Virus record (IMG/VR): IMGVR_UViG_3300006112_000008
Span: 118,121-182,120 of that record
Length of the DNA: 64,000 nt
Strand: one strand, 5' to 3'
Origin: a virus
In this document: one piece after another, positions 31,937-41,087 of the stretch
How the letters are laid out: every line of letters begins with the position of its first letter
Position numbering within the stretch: position 1 is the stretch's first letter
Made by a program: the position numbers and the translations under genes
The notes under the pieces: generated by a model
The model's database searches: none
What the model saw: only the letters and a program-made list of their open reading frames with translations
Told to the model about the DNA's origin: nothing

Positions 31937-32643
31937 ACTTCTGGATGTATTAATTTAGACGGTACCAACCTTTTAGGTACATGTATTCTAAATCCAGACT
32001 TCTTGTGGGTGATTCCTACATAGCCACTATTGAGATGGCTGTCTACTTTGAACGCCCCTGGGTTTTTAGCTAATAACTTTTTAAGGACTTCATTCTTGTT
32101 AATGTAGTCTTTGTTGTCACTCATTTTTTTAGCCTTTATCAGCTCCCTGAGTTCTAAGGATTTAGCAAGCTTTACATTATTATTTAAATTTAACTTTTTC
32201 CATAAGGCGATTTCAGCTGCAGAAGGAACTATCATGGCTCCATGTGAATCATTATGAATATAATTGTTACGATTATATGGTCCAGAAGGTCTACGCACAG
32301 GTAAGCCTAAGATCAGCTGCTCTGTGGTGATCGCGCTAGGATTAGGAATATCCGCAGGTAACGGATTAATTTTAGTGAAGGCATTCTGACGGGCTTTAAC
32401 TCTATTTCCATTTTTACCCATAGATGACAAAAGAGAATAATCTCCATCCCTAATAGCTTGCAAAACTTTATCAGGAATCTGTCTACCATTAAACCAGCCA
32501 GCTTTCTTTTCTTTTTTAACATGATAGGGAAGCTTTTTACCTCTAGAGGATTCATTCCATTCATCCACATCAACACCCTGGCGCTCTAATTCTTTGCGAT
32601 GGATATTAAAGTATGCGGCTTGGGCTTTAGATTTATATGGCAT
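31933..32643 (-). CDS. Phage protein with KSKAQAAYFNIHRKEL N-terminus
   Basis: 236 residues. The first ~38 residues (KSKAQAAYFNIHRKELERQ) are a widespread phage module found at the start of many virion-associated proteins. The remainder is basic and helical; no enzyme site seen. It is downstream of the 316-residue desuccinylase-like gene (2-nt gap) in the virion block. Confidence 0.6.
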   Translation of the reverse strand: MPYKSKAQAAYFNIHRKELERQGVDVDEWNESSRGKKLPYHVKKEKKAGWFNGRQIPDKVLQAIRDGDYSLLSSMGKNGNRVKARQNAFTKINPLPADIPNPSAITTEQLILGLPVRRPSGPYNRNNYIHNDSHGAMIVPSAAEIALWKKLNLNNNVKLAKSLELRELIKAKKMSDNKDYINKNEVLKKLLAKNPGAFKVDSHLNSGYVGITHKKSGFRIHVPKRLVPSKLIHPEV

Positions 32644-32645
32644 AA

Positions 32646-33596
32646 TTAATTATTATACTTACGTGCCCTGTATTCATCCATCAATTTCTTTAAAGCTTCC
32701 GGATTTTTAACAAGTTTTGTAGGATCTATCGCCCAATTACGCAGCGCATATGCTCTACGAGGAGTTGGATTAGATCTAAATGCATTTCCACCATGGCGAG
32801 CTTTAAAAGCCTTCCATCTTTTTATCTGCCTCTCATCATCTTCCATTCTTCTGCCTTCGCTATACCTCTTATACCATTGGAGCCAGCCATGAGGGTCTGC
32901 AGGATGATACCAATGTTGAGGCCACTCAGGAAGACTAGCTAATCTAGGGGCAGTTTTAGGCCCATACACTTCACCATACGCACCCATCTCTTTCAATTGG
33001 TTTGGCGTATAATCAGGTTGGAACTCGCCATGTATATCTGCTTTTTTTATCTTGTTAATAAATTCTTTCTGATAATTCACTCTGTCTTTTAACTTTTTTT
33101 TACCAGGAGTCTCTAGAGTTACATAAGGTATCTTTTTTTTAGCTAATGCCTTTTCTAGAGTTCCACTATATGGTTCTCTACCATTTGATATAACTCCCTG
33201 GTCTGTCTTTTCACCATCTCCACTTTTAGCTACCTCTAGACCGCCTACCGATTTTAATAGCCTCTTAACTAGTTCTTTCTTATCAGGAGAGCTATAGGCA
33301 TAAACACCTTCACTGTCCCTATCCTCGTGAAGGTCTACCACAAGTTTAGGTTTCTTCTCTAGTACCTTTTTTAATATAGAGCTATCCCCATCTACATGCC
33401 TATTAAGATCCTTGCCATCTAGTTTTCTCTCTCCTGTGTGATTGCCGGCATCAACTCCAGGGGTAGCTGTTTCTTCTAACGCAATAGATCCAGCAGGCTC
33501 ATCGCCATGCATTCCGTGAACAAATACCACATCCTTGGAGGCCCTAGGTTTTAAACCTGCTAATTTAAGCAAGTAACTCATGCCTCCGTCTTTCAT
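32646..33596 (-). CDS. AstE/AspA-type zinc hydrolase fused to a phage virion-associated tail domain
   Basis: 316 residues. VFVHGMHGDEPAG (HxxE zinc motif), DLNRHVDGD, VVDLHEDRD and PYVTLETPG match the succinylglutamate desuccinylase/aspartoacylase family of M14-like zinc enzymes. From about residue 200 the C-terminus carries HWYHPADPHGWLQWYKRYSEGRRMEDD and NPTPRRAYALRNWA, patterns seen in structural and hypothetical proteins of large phages. It may deacylate or trim a peptide during assembly or entry; the substrate is unknown. Confidence 0.72.
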   Translation of the reverse strand: MKDGGMSYLLKLAGLKPRASKDVVFVHGMHGDEPAGSIALEETATPGVDAGNHTGERKLDGKDLNRHVDGDSSILKKVLEKKPKLVVDLHEDRDSEGVYAYSSPDKKELVKRLLKSVGGLEVAKSGDGEKTDQGVISNGREPYSGTLEKALAKKKIPYVTLETPGKKKLKDRVNYQKEFINKIKKADIHGEFQPDYTPNQLKEMGAYGEVYGPKTAPRLASLPEWPQHWYHPADPHGWLQWYKRYSEGRRMEDDERQIKRWKAFKARHGGNAFRSNPTPRRAYALRNWAIDPTKLVKNPEALKKLMDEYRARKYNN

Positions 33597-33601
33597 TTAA
33601 C

Positions 33602-33688
33602 TTACTTGATTCCCTGCCAATAAACCAGAGAAATGGCAGTTAAAGGAAGAAGTAAAAAGTTAAATAAAGCAAATATTTCAGAGTTCAT
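33602..33688 (-). CDS. 28-residue membrane peptide
   Basis: ATG at 33688. Almost entirely hydrophobic (FALFNFLLLPLTAISLVYW) with a short QGIK tail. Fits between two virion-block genes without overlap. Confidence 0.4.
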   Translation of the reverse strand: MNSEIFALFNFLLLPLTAISLVYWQGIK

Positions 33689-33706
33689 AGGTTTATTTAT
33701 TATATT

Positions 33707-35215
33707 TTAATGGCAGTTCCATTTTCTAAGAGCTAAAGCTTTACGTGTGGGTCTGCCGTGCTCATCTTTCATAGGTCCCTTTACTCCACGCATACGCGCA
33801 CAGAAAGAGGCTCTTCTTGCTTTTGCTTTTCCTGTGGGATTCTTCTGAGTAACAGGAGCCTTTAAATGGCTGCCTGTGGCTCTGTTATATTTATCTCTGC
33901 CGTGTTGCGTTAAACCACCAGAAGGGCTTTTATCTTCCTTGTGCATAACCACATTTGCAGCAGCTAACTTCTTCAACGCCGCTAAATACATTCCAAGCTT
34001 CTGCCCAACGGCTGCGGGTTGCTGAGTATGGGGATGCGCAAGCGGAAGAGTCTTGTCATGCTCTTTTTGCAGTTGCTGCATCTGATTTAAGAAATTAGTA
34101 TCCGCAGGAGCTCCAAATCCTTCAGCACTCTGACTAGCAGGATAGTGTGGCAAAGGAGTTGGTGTAGGGATAGGTGTAGGAGCAGGAGTTGCTTTAGGCT
34201 CATTACCAAAAGTACTAGTTAATCCCATAATAGCCTGATCGGGGTCCATTGGGTGTGGAAGAGTGTGAGGAGCTCCCACATCAGGGATGCTTCCTTCACC
34301 CGCTTCTTTTAATTGCTCGTGATGAGCTCCATGTCCCGCCCTGGCATTAGCATAACCCGCTAATCCAGTTATTGCTCCCAGTGCGCCTGCACCTATTGCG
34401 GCGTTTCTTCCTACCAATTTAAGAATTCTTTTTTTAGCCAAAGCTCTCTGTATTGCTTCTGCTCGTGCGGCTCTTTCTTCAGGACCAAAAGATCCACTAC
34501 CAAAAGAAACGGGTGTATCTAGCTTTTTCCATCCTTCACCAAACTCATCTCTCATACCATCAAACGAATCTTTTACATTACCCATCAATTTGTTTAAATA
34601 CGCTTTTTGTACTTCTGGGTGAAGCATGCTTATATATCCTCCAAGCACCGCTCCCCCAACGGCTCCACCAGTACCATTACCAATAGCAGACCAAATGGCA
34701 TCTTTTTTCCTTTGAGCCTCAGAGTCTACAATAGGAGCAGCTTCATTTAAATTTGCTTTCTTTTGATGTGTTAATTTTTTCCAGTTTTTTCTGTCGGGAT
34801 ACCCCTCATCTCCTGGCTTAGCCGGCTTTCCACCACGAGCTCTCTTTGCTCTGATATTGGCCCAAAGACCAGGATGTGCTGCATCTGCCCCTTTCTTGTG
34901 GTGCCACTTACGGGCGTTCAAAGCAAAGTTAGCTCTACGACGTTCTGCCGGTGTTCCATGAGCTTTTAATGATTCTAATTTAGATGCAGGGATTTTTTCA
35001 CCCTCGGGTACCCCCATACTCTGATGAAGAAGTCCTTTATGCGAAGGCTTTATCTTTATATCCGCACTCTTAACGCTATTAGGATCTTCTCTGTCTACGG
35101 GAAGATTAGGGCGAAGAGAGGTACCAACACCAGCAGGATTTAAATTTCCTGTTAGGTCATTCTGAGACCCGGCGAGCTCTATGGCTTTTTTTAATATATT
35201 TTTTAATGTATCCAT
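33707..35215 (-). CDS. Large multi-module phage protein (DUF6321-like C-terminus)
   Basis: 502 residues. About 50-150: IKPSHKGLLHQSMGVPEGE...KKGADAAHPGLWANI, a module common in phage proteins. About 180-290: Gly/Ala-rich membrane-like segment. About 330-400: Pro-rich low complexity. C-terminal ~75: SPSGGLTQHGRDKYNRATGS...ASFCARMRGVKGPMKD...RKALALRKWNC, matching DUF6321. Probably a virion or assembly protein. Confidence 0.65.
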   Translation of the reverse strand: MDTLKNILKKAIELAGSQNDLTGNLNPAGVGTSLRPNLPVDREDPNSVKSADIKIKPSHKGLLHQSMGVPEGEKIPASKLESLKAHGTPAERRRANFALNARKWHHKKGADAAHPGLWANIRAKRARGGKPAKPGDEGYPDRKNWKKLTHQKKANLNEAAPIVDSEAQRKKDAIWSAIGNGTGGAVGGAVLGGYISMLHPEVQKAYLNKLMGNVKDSFDGMRDEFGEGWKKLDTPVSFGSGSFGPEERAARAEAIQRALAKKRILKLVGRNAAIGAGALGAITGLAGYANARAGHGAHHEQLKEAGEGSIPDVGAPHTLPHPMDPDQAIMGLTSTFGNEPKATPAPTPIPTPTPLPHYPASQSAEGFGAPADTNFLNQMQQLQKEHDKTLPLAHPHTQQPAAVGQKLGMYLAALKKLAAANVVMHKEDKSPSGGLTQHGRDKYNRATGSHLKAPVTQKNPTGKAKARRASFCARMRGVKGPMKDEHGRPTRKALALRKWNCH

Positions 35216-35271
35216 ATTTAGCCTTAAGTATATTTTGTGGGAATATGTATTCCCTGATTAAATCTAAAATA

Positions 35272-35532
35272 TCAGTTTCCGGTTGCTCCAGTAGATCCTG
35301 TTGCTCCAGTGGCAGGGGTATTGACTAATGTAACAGCAAGACTACCTAGCCCAGAAGGAGTTACAGTCACAAAGAACTGAGCAACATTTTGAGCAGTATA
35401 CCCTGCAGGAAAGTTGATTAATCCGGAAGATTCAAGAAGTGATTGAAACGCAGCCACCTGCTCTATAGTGAGTTGGGTACGCGCCTGAATAGGAGCTTGA
35501 ATAGGATTTAATGTTACTGGTGTTGCGGACAT
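35272..35532 (-). CDS. Small fibre-associated protein with collagen-like end
   Basis: 86 residues. LTIEQVAAFQSLLESSGLINFPAGY plus beta strands (paralog of 28030-28281), ending in a short GATGSTGATGN collagen-like tail. Probably part of the fibre set. Confidence 0.6.
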   Translation of the reverse strand: MSATPVTLNPIQAPIQARTQLTIEQVAAFQSLLESSGLINFPAGYTAQNVAQFFVTVTPSGLGSLAVTLVNTPATGATGSTGATGN

Positions 35533-35602
35533 AGGTTTAATTTAGGATTGATATTATATGTTATCTTAAAATATTAGAGAGGTTCTTACAATCAAATTAA
35601 TT

Positions 35603-35797
35603 TTAGCTAGGTTGGGTGAAATATTTTTCAGCATCTGTTGAGCTTTCTGCCCATATCCAACCATTTATGGGATATGTATATGTATCTTTTAATTCTTTTA
35701 ATAATTCAAAATCAGGACCATATACAAAATTTGGAGCATATACTCCATCTGAATTATAAAACCCAGCTCCTGTTATTTGTGTATTTTCGTCGCTCAT
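35603..35797 (-). CDS. Small hypothetical protein
   Basis: 64 residues, acidic, aromatic-rich (YTYPINGWIWAESS). Four nt after the 417-residue repeat protein upstream. Function unknown. Confidence 0.5.
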   Translation of the reverse strand: MSDENTQITGAGFYNSDGVYAPNFVYGPDFELLKELKDTYTYPINGWIWAESSTDAEKYFTQPS

Positions 35798-35800
35798 AGT

Positions 35801-37054
35801 TTAACCAGTTATAGTCCAACCCTTACCTGTTGCAATTGCCCTGTCTCCTGAAGAAAGAGAAGATGCTCCATAGCAATTTGTGATATTTATTGTTTGTGCG
35901 CCTGCAGCTGTGCCTAGGCCATTAAAAATAGCAACTAATTCGTTTCTCGCCAACTTAGGAGCTGTGTTATAACCTATTGAATAGCGTGTTCCAGATAGCG
36001 CCGCAGAACTCAACGAGCCACAACCATAAAAAGTACTACCAAAACCTGTTCCGTTAGCTGTATTTAAAGAAGGGGCAGAAGTCAATGAGCGACAATTAAT
36101 AAACATACTGCTAAAGCTTGTTCCACTAGATGTATTTAAAGAAGGGATAGTAGTTAATGAATAACAACTACCTAAAAAGTTTACAAAATTAGTTACATTT
36201 GCAGTGTTTAATAAAGGTAGTGATGTTAAACTATAGCAAGTATAAAACATATAAGTCATATTTGTCGCACTTGCCGTATTGAATAGAGGAATAGAATTTA
36301 GTAAATAACAGCTGGTAAACATATATGATAAATTAATTCCAGCCGAGGTATCAAATTTATTCAAATTTACTAATTCAAAGCAATTATAAAACATGTAGCT
36401 AAAGTCTGTACAACTACTCGATGGGCTATAGAATATGAAAGATTTTAATGTACTTAGTCCATAGCAAAAATACGAAAGGCTTGCGTAAGTCGAAGATAAA
36501 GAATAAATAGTTATTTGCCTTAGTAAACTCAAGGAAACATTAAAACTAGAAGATCCTGCGGCGGTTGTGGCGAATAAAACAGAAGTTAAAGACTGTCCCG
36601 CAATAGCAATATCTACCCAATTTACTGAAGTTGAACTACCTACATAGCCGCTGGGTAATACTTGCAGAGAAAATGTATTTAGTGTGCTTCCTGAGGTTGT
36701 TGGATATACTTTAACGATAACTTGTTTCCATCCGGTAGAAGTAACGGAGCTATTAACACTAGAATAAGTATATTGGTACGACGCATTTGTTCCTGAAGTA
36801 TATGTCTGAGGAGAGGATCCATCGCCCCAGTCTACTGTGTAGCTTCCAGAACTAACCGTGCAAGTTAAAGCAACGAGGTTAGACGCATCGTTTGTTACTG
36901 CAAATAGTCCTACAAATTTATTATCTGTGCTCTGTAAAACAGGTAAGCTTAACCAATCTGCAGGTCTTACCCATGAGTTGGTGTTGCTATTGGAGTTAAA
37001 CTTACGTATAGCTGGAGCTCCTCCAGCAGAGATAATAGAAGAAGTATTTGCCAT
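35801..37054 (-). CDS. BspA-like leucine-rich-repeat surface protein (DUF285 type)
   Basis: 417 residues. From about residue 200 there are at least six tandem repeats of ~24 residues with the pattern xxMFxxCxxLxxxPxxNTxxxTxFxx, typical of BspA/DUF285 leucine-rich repeats used in adhesion. The N-terminal ~180 residues hold a Ser/Thr-rich beta domain with a VDWGDGSS motif (PKD-like). No signal peptide; a virion adhesin or fibre tip is likely. Confidence 0.75.
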   Translation of the reverse strand: MANTSSIISAGGAPAIRKFNSNSNTNSWVRPADWLSLPVLQSTDNKFVGLFAVTNDASNLVALTCTVSSGSYTVDWGDGSSPQTYTSGTNASYQYTYSSVNSSVTSTGWKQVIVKVYPTTSGSTLNTFSLQVLPSGYVGSSTSVNWVDIAIAGQSLTSVLFATTAAGSSSFNVSLSLLRQITIYSLSSTYASLSYFCYGLSTLKSFIFYSPSSSCTDFSYMFYNCFELVNLNKFDTSAGINLSYMFTSCYLLNSIPLFNTASATNMTYMFYTCYSLTSLPLLNTANVTNFVNFLGSCYSLTTIPSLNTSSGTSFSSMFINCRSLTSAPSLNTANGTGFGSTFYGCGSLSSAALSGTRYSIGYNTAPKLARNELVAIFNGLGTAAGAQTINITNCYGASSLSSGDRAIATGKGWTITG

Positions 37055-37055
37055 A

Positions 37056-37592
37056 TCAAGATAGCTCTGTTACATAAAGTGTGTTTCCAGAAGAGCTCCA
37101 AATTCCTGTGAGTGCATTATTTATACTATTCAAAGAAATAACATCTCCTGGGTTTATAAAAAATGAGAATGCTGTGCTAGATGTTGTTGAGGTTCCTACT
37201 GTGACATAACAGATACCTGTGTTAGTTGCCGGAGAGGAAAGAATAGCGCCTTTTCTAGCTGCGTTAGAAGAAAGAATAGATGCGCTAGATGTAGATGTAA
37301 ATGTAGAAGTACTAGACTGTGTGGAAGCTCCTATGTTTACTGTGGATTGGCTAGATCCATTGTCATAATAAATAGTTAATAAATCTCCGCTATTAGGAGT
37401 AGAAGAAAGTGTGGCTACTGAGTTTCCTCCACTAACTGTAGAATAACCTGCAAGCGTGGGTCCGGCGGGGCTATATAAGAGCTGCCCCGTGGTTGCGTCG
37501 CTGATAAAAAGTAAATGATCTTGCGGGGTGTTTACTCCGCCGAGAGTAACAGTATTTCCAGAAAGTGTGTAATTAGGTACTAAAGTTTTCAT
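37056..37592 (-). CDS. Fibre protein with shared N-terminal domain
   Basis: 178 residues. Residues ~1-75 (VPNYTLSGNTVTLGGV, LLYSPAGP, DLLTIYYDNGSS) align by eye with the N-terminus of the 59993-61123 fibre protein, probably the part that docks on the virion. Then a Ser/Thr-rich linker and a beta-rich tail ending in SSGNTLYV. Confidence 0.6.
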   Translation of the reverse strand: MKTLVPNYTLSGNTVTLGGVNTPQDHLLFISDATTGQLLYSPAGPTLAGYSTVSGGNSVATLSSTPNSGDLLTIYYDNGSSQSTVNIGASTQSSTSTFTSTSSASILSSNAARKGAILSSPATNTGICYVTVGTSTTSSTAFSFFINPGDVISLNSINNALTGIWSSSGNTLYVTELS

Positions 37593-37614
37593 TTTTTGTA
37601 TAATATATTTTTGA

Positions 37615-38535
37615 TTAGCTCAGTGCAATAGATAATGCGATTGATTTAGATAATGTAACAGAGTTACCGCCTCCTCCACCTCCTGTGAAGTTTGTGGCAT
37701 GTAAATTACCCAAAGAGTCAAAACCAGCGGCTCCTCCTGCAAAAGAAGCAGATCCGGCGAGAGTAGCATTTCCACTTCCGTCGTCTAATACATTATTAGA
37801 TGTAAACGCAGCCCCATTACCTATAAATGGATTTACCACAAGAGCCGCAGATTGATCTGCCGTGGAACGAAATCCAGATATTCTAAAGCCCGTCCAAGTA
37901 GCGCCATAAACATCCCATTCATTTCCGGAAGAAAAACCAGAACCAAATTGAAAGTTTCCATAATTATCTATCTGTGTACCTGATCCGTTTCCACCATCAT
38001 AAGCCAGACTTTGAAATAACCCTACATAAGTTCCATTAAAGTTATTTGCAAATATATTTCCTGACGAGTCAAATCCCGCGGCTCCTTGAGCAAAAGAAGC
38101 AGATCCATCCATGTTAATTCTGGACACTGTGTTAAGTCCAAAAGTTACATCTTGTCCGCTATAACCTAAACCTATTCTATTATTTCCAAATACAGCAATA
38201 GGCAGAGCTGTGTTAGCATTAGGAAGATAGGTTATTTGAAACTCGCCTGTACCTAAATTAGCTTGTGCGTAAGTATATTGTTCTCTGTTTTCTAATCTGA
38301 GACTATAGGTTATCCCTGTGTTTGTACTCAAGCCTACGTCACAAAGATCATAGTTAGATTCTTCAAGAAGTAATCCCTGAATTCCTTTGTATCCGTCACC
38401 GAAAGATAATCTTACTGCGTTTATCTGTACATGGTCCTGTAAAGCAATAGATGTAAATAACACCTGATCACTCTTATTGAGTGATTGGTCAAATGTTTGT
38501 CCAGATACTTGTGGTGCTCCCATATTAGTATGCAA
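37615..38535 (-). CDS. Tail-fibre-like protein
   Basis: 306 residues. SGQTFDQSLNKSDQVLF near the start is the segment typical of fibres built on 'N-Q-S-L-N-x-x-x-D-V-x-F' motifs. Two repeats of ASFAQGAAGFDSSGNIFANNF / ASFAGGAAGFDSLGNLHATNF occur about 150 residues apart. Gly-rich C-terminus. Overlaps the next gene by 11 nt. Confidence 0.65.
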   Translation of the reverse strand: MHTNMGAPQVSGQTFDQSLNKSDQVLFTSIALQDHVQINAVRLSFGDGYKGIQGLLLEESNYDLCDVGLSTNTGITYSLRLENREQYTYAQANLGTGEFQITYLPNANTALPIAVFGNNRIGLGYSGQDVTFGLNTVSRINMDGSASFAQGAAGFDSSGNIFANNFNGTYVGLFQSLAYDGGNGSGTQIDNYGNFQFGSGFSSGNEWDVYGATWTGFRISGFRSTADQSAALVVNPFIGNGAAFTSNNVLDDGSGNATLAGSASFAGGAAGFDSLGNLHATNFTGGGGGGNSVTLSKSIALSIALS

Positions 38536-39001
38536 TGTAGGCTATTTTGCCTGTTGTACCTGAAGGACTGATAAAGTTTATCACGCTTGCATTACTCACA
38601 GCTAAGCTAACGGAAGAATTCGCAGCGAGCTGAAAACCTGTACTTGTGGTGACTCCAGATCCCCCTACGTATAAAGGATTATTTGTTAAATTAGTCACAA
38701 CAGCTCCATTTGTAAGTGCTTGTGATGGAAGGGCCTGCGCAGTGGTCCCTGCAGTTATTTGTCCCGAATATAAGGAACTACCTAATGCCGGGAGAGATCC
38801 GCCACCAGAGCCACCACCACTTCCACTAGTGGCAAAGTATAGAACCGCAAGATCCTCTGGAGAAGGAGTGCTCAGTAACCATTGAGCACCATCAGCAATA
38901 TAATAGTTCTTGGTGTCTGTACCGTAGAAATAGTTTCCTGTGTTGGAGATAGGGTTGTAATTGCCTATATTTGAATAGATATCTTGAATAATTTTTGCCA
39001 T
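38525..39001 (-). CDS. Virion-type protein with shared N-terminal domain
   Basis: 158 residues. IIQDIYSNIGNYNPISNTGNYFYGTDTKNYY at the start parallels VISGLYSNIPSPAANTGIYYYATDTGVYW in the next gene, so both share a docking domain. A Gly/Ser linker (GSGGGSGGGS) follows, then a small beta domain. Fibre or appendage component. Confidence 0.6.
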   Translation of the reverse strand: MAKIIQDIYSNIGNYNPISNTGNYFYGTDTKNYYIADGAQWLLSTPSPEDLAVLYFATSGSGGGSGGGSLPALGSSLYSGQITAGTTAQALPSQALTNGAVVTNLTNNPLYVGGSGVTTSTGFQLAANSSVSLAVSNASVINFISPSGTTGKIAYIAY

Positions 39002-39065
39002 AGCTTTTAAACAGTATTATCCAATAATAACTGTTAACAGAAACTATCGCAAGCCAACGTTAAAA

Positions 39066-40472
39066 CTATCTGCTAATTTCTTCCCAATCTAAAGAGCCAT
39101 AAACATTACTAGAATTTGTGTCTGCGGCTATGATTAATGTTATTTCATAATAAACACCATTCAAACCATCTCTTTCTAATTGGTTAGAAAATAATGCATC
39201 TTTTAATATATCCACAGATATTCTTGATTGTGTGGTAGTTCCAAAATAACCACTACCCAATATCCTACCCCCGGTAAAAGAGGTTCCTCCTAAATTATAC
39301 TCTACACACGAGTTAGTGCCTGCACTTGTCCAAGTTCCCCCTGTGGTAGTTCCTGAGGCTACCAACTGCCAATTATAGTAAGCTGATGTTTTTCCTATAA
39401 TGCTTATTGCTGAAATAATAGCAATAGCGTCAGGAAAAGTCGATTTGAGGCGTATAGATACCGCGGGATAATATGTTCCCGCTGTGGTTAATGTTTTAGC
39501 GGTTGTGATAGGGGTGCAAATAGACTGCTGTAGCCCTCTTAATTCATAGCCGCCCTCAGAGCTCACTGTAGAGCATATTTGCTTCAGTGTGCTAGACCCT
39601 GATGTGGCGGCTTTGTTAGTGATTTCGTATCTCAAAGGCAAGCTAGCTGTGGTTATATATGTGGTGGCTATCAGGTTGGCATGGTTAAAACTATGGCAAA
39701 CTATGAATTTTCCATTAATCACAAAGCCAACTCTGACCGTACCAACACCCAACCACTCTAAATCCATCCACATGATCTGGGCTTTTGTGGTATCTAAAAT
39801 TAACCCAGAAGCTCCTGTGCCGTCTAACTTATCTCCGTTCCACTGAGCCTGTGTTATTATATTTTCAACCAAAGAACCAGATACAGAGGTTCTCTCTACA
39901 AAGCTTACCGTGCTGTCGTCTTGCTGAAAGTAATACCCGTTATTTGCACCAAAATAACCTACTCTTTGTCTCAGGTTTGTGGCTTTAGGAGCCATTACAA
40001 ATGTATTTAAAACCAACAATGATTTACCAGGCTGATAGGAAAAGACCTTTGTTGTTTCTCTGATAACAGAAGAGCCCGAAGAACTATCCACAGTTAGATC
40101 CACAAGCCCTTGGTTAGCATTAAAGGTAGCCGCACCATTAGAGGCAGTTAGTGTGCTCCATAAACCATTGTCTTTGTATCTGTAAGAAGAATCAAACATT
40201 GTGTACGGAGTAGAGATTCTCAATCTACCAAAAGCATCTAATTGAGTAGGGGGATACCCCACAGGTATGGTATTAGCGTTTACTACGTGTACAGCCAATC
40301 CTCCATCATAACTAACAGGAGTACCGGAGGTGTCTAGATCAGGGGTACTTTGAATCCATTTATCACCATCAGCTAACCAATAAACACCTGTATCCGTGGC
40401 ATAGTAATATATTCCTGTGTTAGCCGCAGGGCTAGGAATGTTGCTGTATAATCCTGAAATAACGTTAGCCAT
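39066..40472 (-). CDS. Large virion/appendage protein
   Basis: 468 residues. Shares the N-terminal ~35-residue docking segment (NTGIYYYATDTGVYWLADG) with the 38525-39001 gene. The main body is a beta-rich domain (about 70-460) with many Ser/Thr/Gly turns and no recognised enzyme site. Part of the fibre block. Confidence 0.6.
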   Translation of the reverse strand: MANVISGLYSNIPSPAANTGIYYYATDTGVYWLADGDKWIQSTPDLDTSGTPVSYDGGLAVHVVNANTIPVGYPPTQLDAFGRLRISTPYTMFDSSYRYKDNGLWSTLTASNGAATFNANQGLVDLTVDSSSGSSVIRETTKVFSYQPGKSLLVLNTFVMAPKATNLRQRVGYFGANNGYYFQQDDSTVSFVERTSVSGSLVENIITQAQWNGDKLDGTGASGLILDTTKAQIMWMDLEWLGVGTVRVGFVINGKFIVCHSFNHANLIATTYITTASLPLRYEITNKAATSGSSTLKQICSTVSSEGGYELRGLQQSICTPITTAKTLTTAGTYYPAVSIRLKSTFPDAIAIISAISIIGKTSAYYNWQLVASGTTTGGTWTSAGTNSCVEYNLGGTSFTGGRILGSGYFGTTTQSRISVDILKDALFSNQLERDGLNGVYYEITLIIAADTNSSNVYGSLDWEEISR

Positions 40473-40495
40473 AGTTGTTTATATCCTTTTTTTAA

Positions 40496-40520
40496 CCCTC
40501 TGGAAAGAAAAATTGATTAA
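40496..40520. repeat. Direct repeat copy flanking the methyltransferase gene
   Basis: 25 nt matching 41092-41116 with two mismatches. On the minus strand it reads NQFFFPEG-stop, echoing the NQFFFPQG-stop end of the 872-residue gene; it is a coding remnant after the methyltransferase gene. Confidence 0.75.
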
Positions 40521-40529
40521 ACTTTGATC

Positions 40530-41084
40530 TTATTTAAATATTACTAGTAACCCTCTATAACATCTTTCCTCGGCTAAACTAGATTTATTAAATAATCTAT
40601 ATTTTAAATTTCTAGTTTTTGCTTTTTCTAAAATACTTACTAAATTTGGAAATTCTTGGTTAAGTTCTGGAAATATATTTATATCGTGATAAATAAGTAC
40701 CCCTTGGTCATTCAAAAGATTGTCGTAAACATACTCAAACCATTGATCTGTGCTGTTATGATCTGCGTCAGAAAATATAAAATCAAATTTATCTTGTGTA
40801 GAAAATACAAAATCTCTTTCGTTGGCGGATATTATATTAATTTTTCCAGAATATTTATCTAACACTTCTTTAGGTATTTTAAAACCAAAATCCAGCCAAT
40901 TATCTACTAATGTATATCTAGGATTGTTTTTATTATAATTTATTGCTGAAATTATTTCGTCGGTTGTTCTTCCTCCACCTATACCGAACTCTAAAATATT
41001 TTCTGGTTTCAAGCTTTTGACCAATGCGCCCACTAATTCTGCATGGGCGATGTCAACTTTTACTCTTTCGTCTTGGCCAAACAT
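40530..41084 (-). CDS. Class I SAM methyltransferase-like protein
   Basis: 184 residues. NILEFGIGGGRTTDE (SAM motif I), YTLVDNWLDF after strand 2, and FDFIFSDADHN (motif for strand 4, as in the Methyltransf_24 type). A small-molecule or sugar methyltransferase is likely. It lies between two copies of the 3' end of the upstream structural gene, so it seems to have been inserted. Confidence 0.75.
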   Translation of the reverse strand: MFGQDERVKVDIAHAELVGALVKSLKPENILEFGIGGGRTTDEIISAINYNKNNPRYTLVDNWLDFGFKIPKEVLDKYSGKINIISANERDFVFSTQDKFDFIFSDADHNSTDQWFEYVYDNLLNDQGVLIYHDINIFPELNQEFPNLVSILEKAKTRNLKYRLFNKSSLAEERCYRGLLVIFK

Positions 41085-41087
41085 ATA

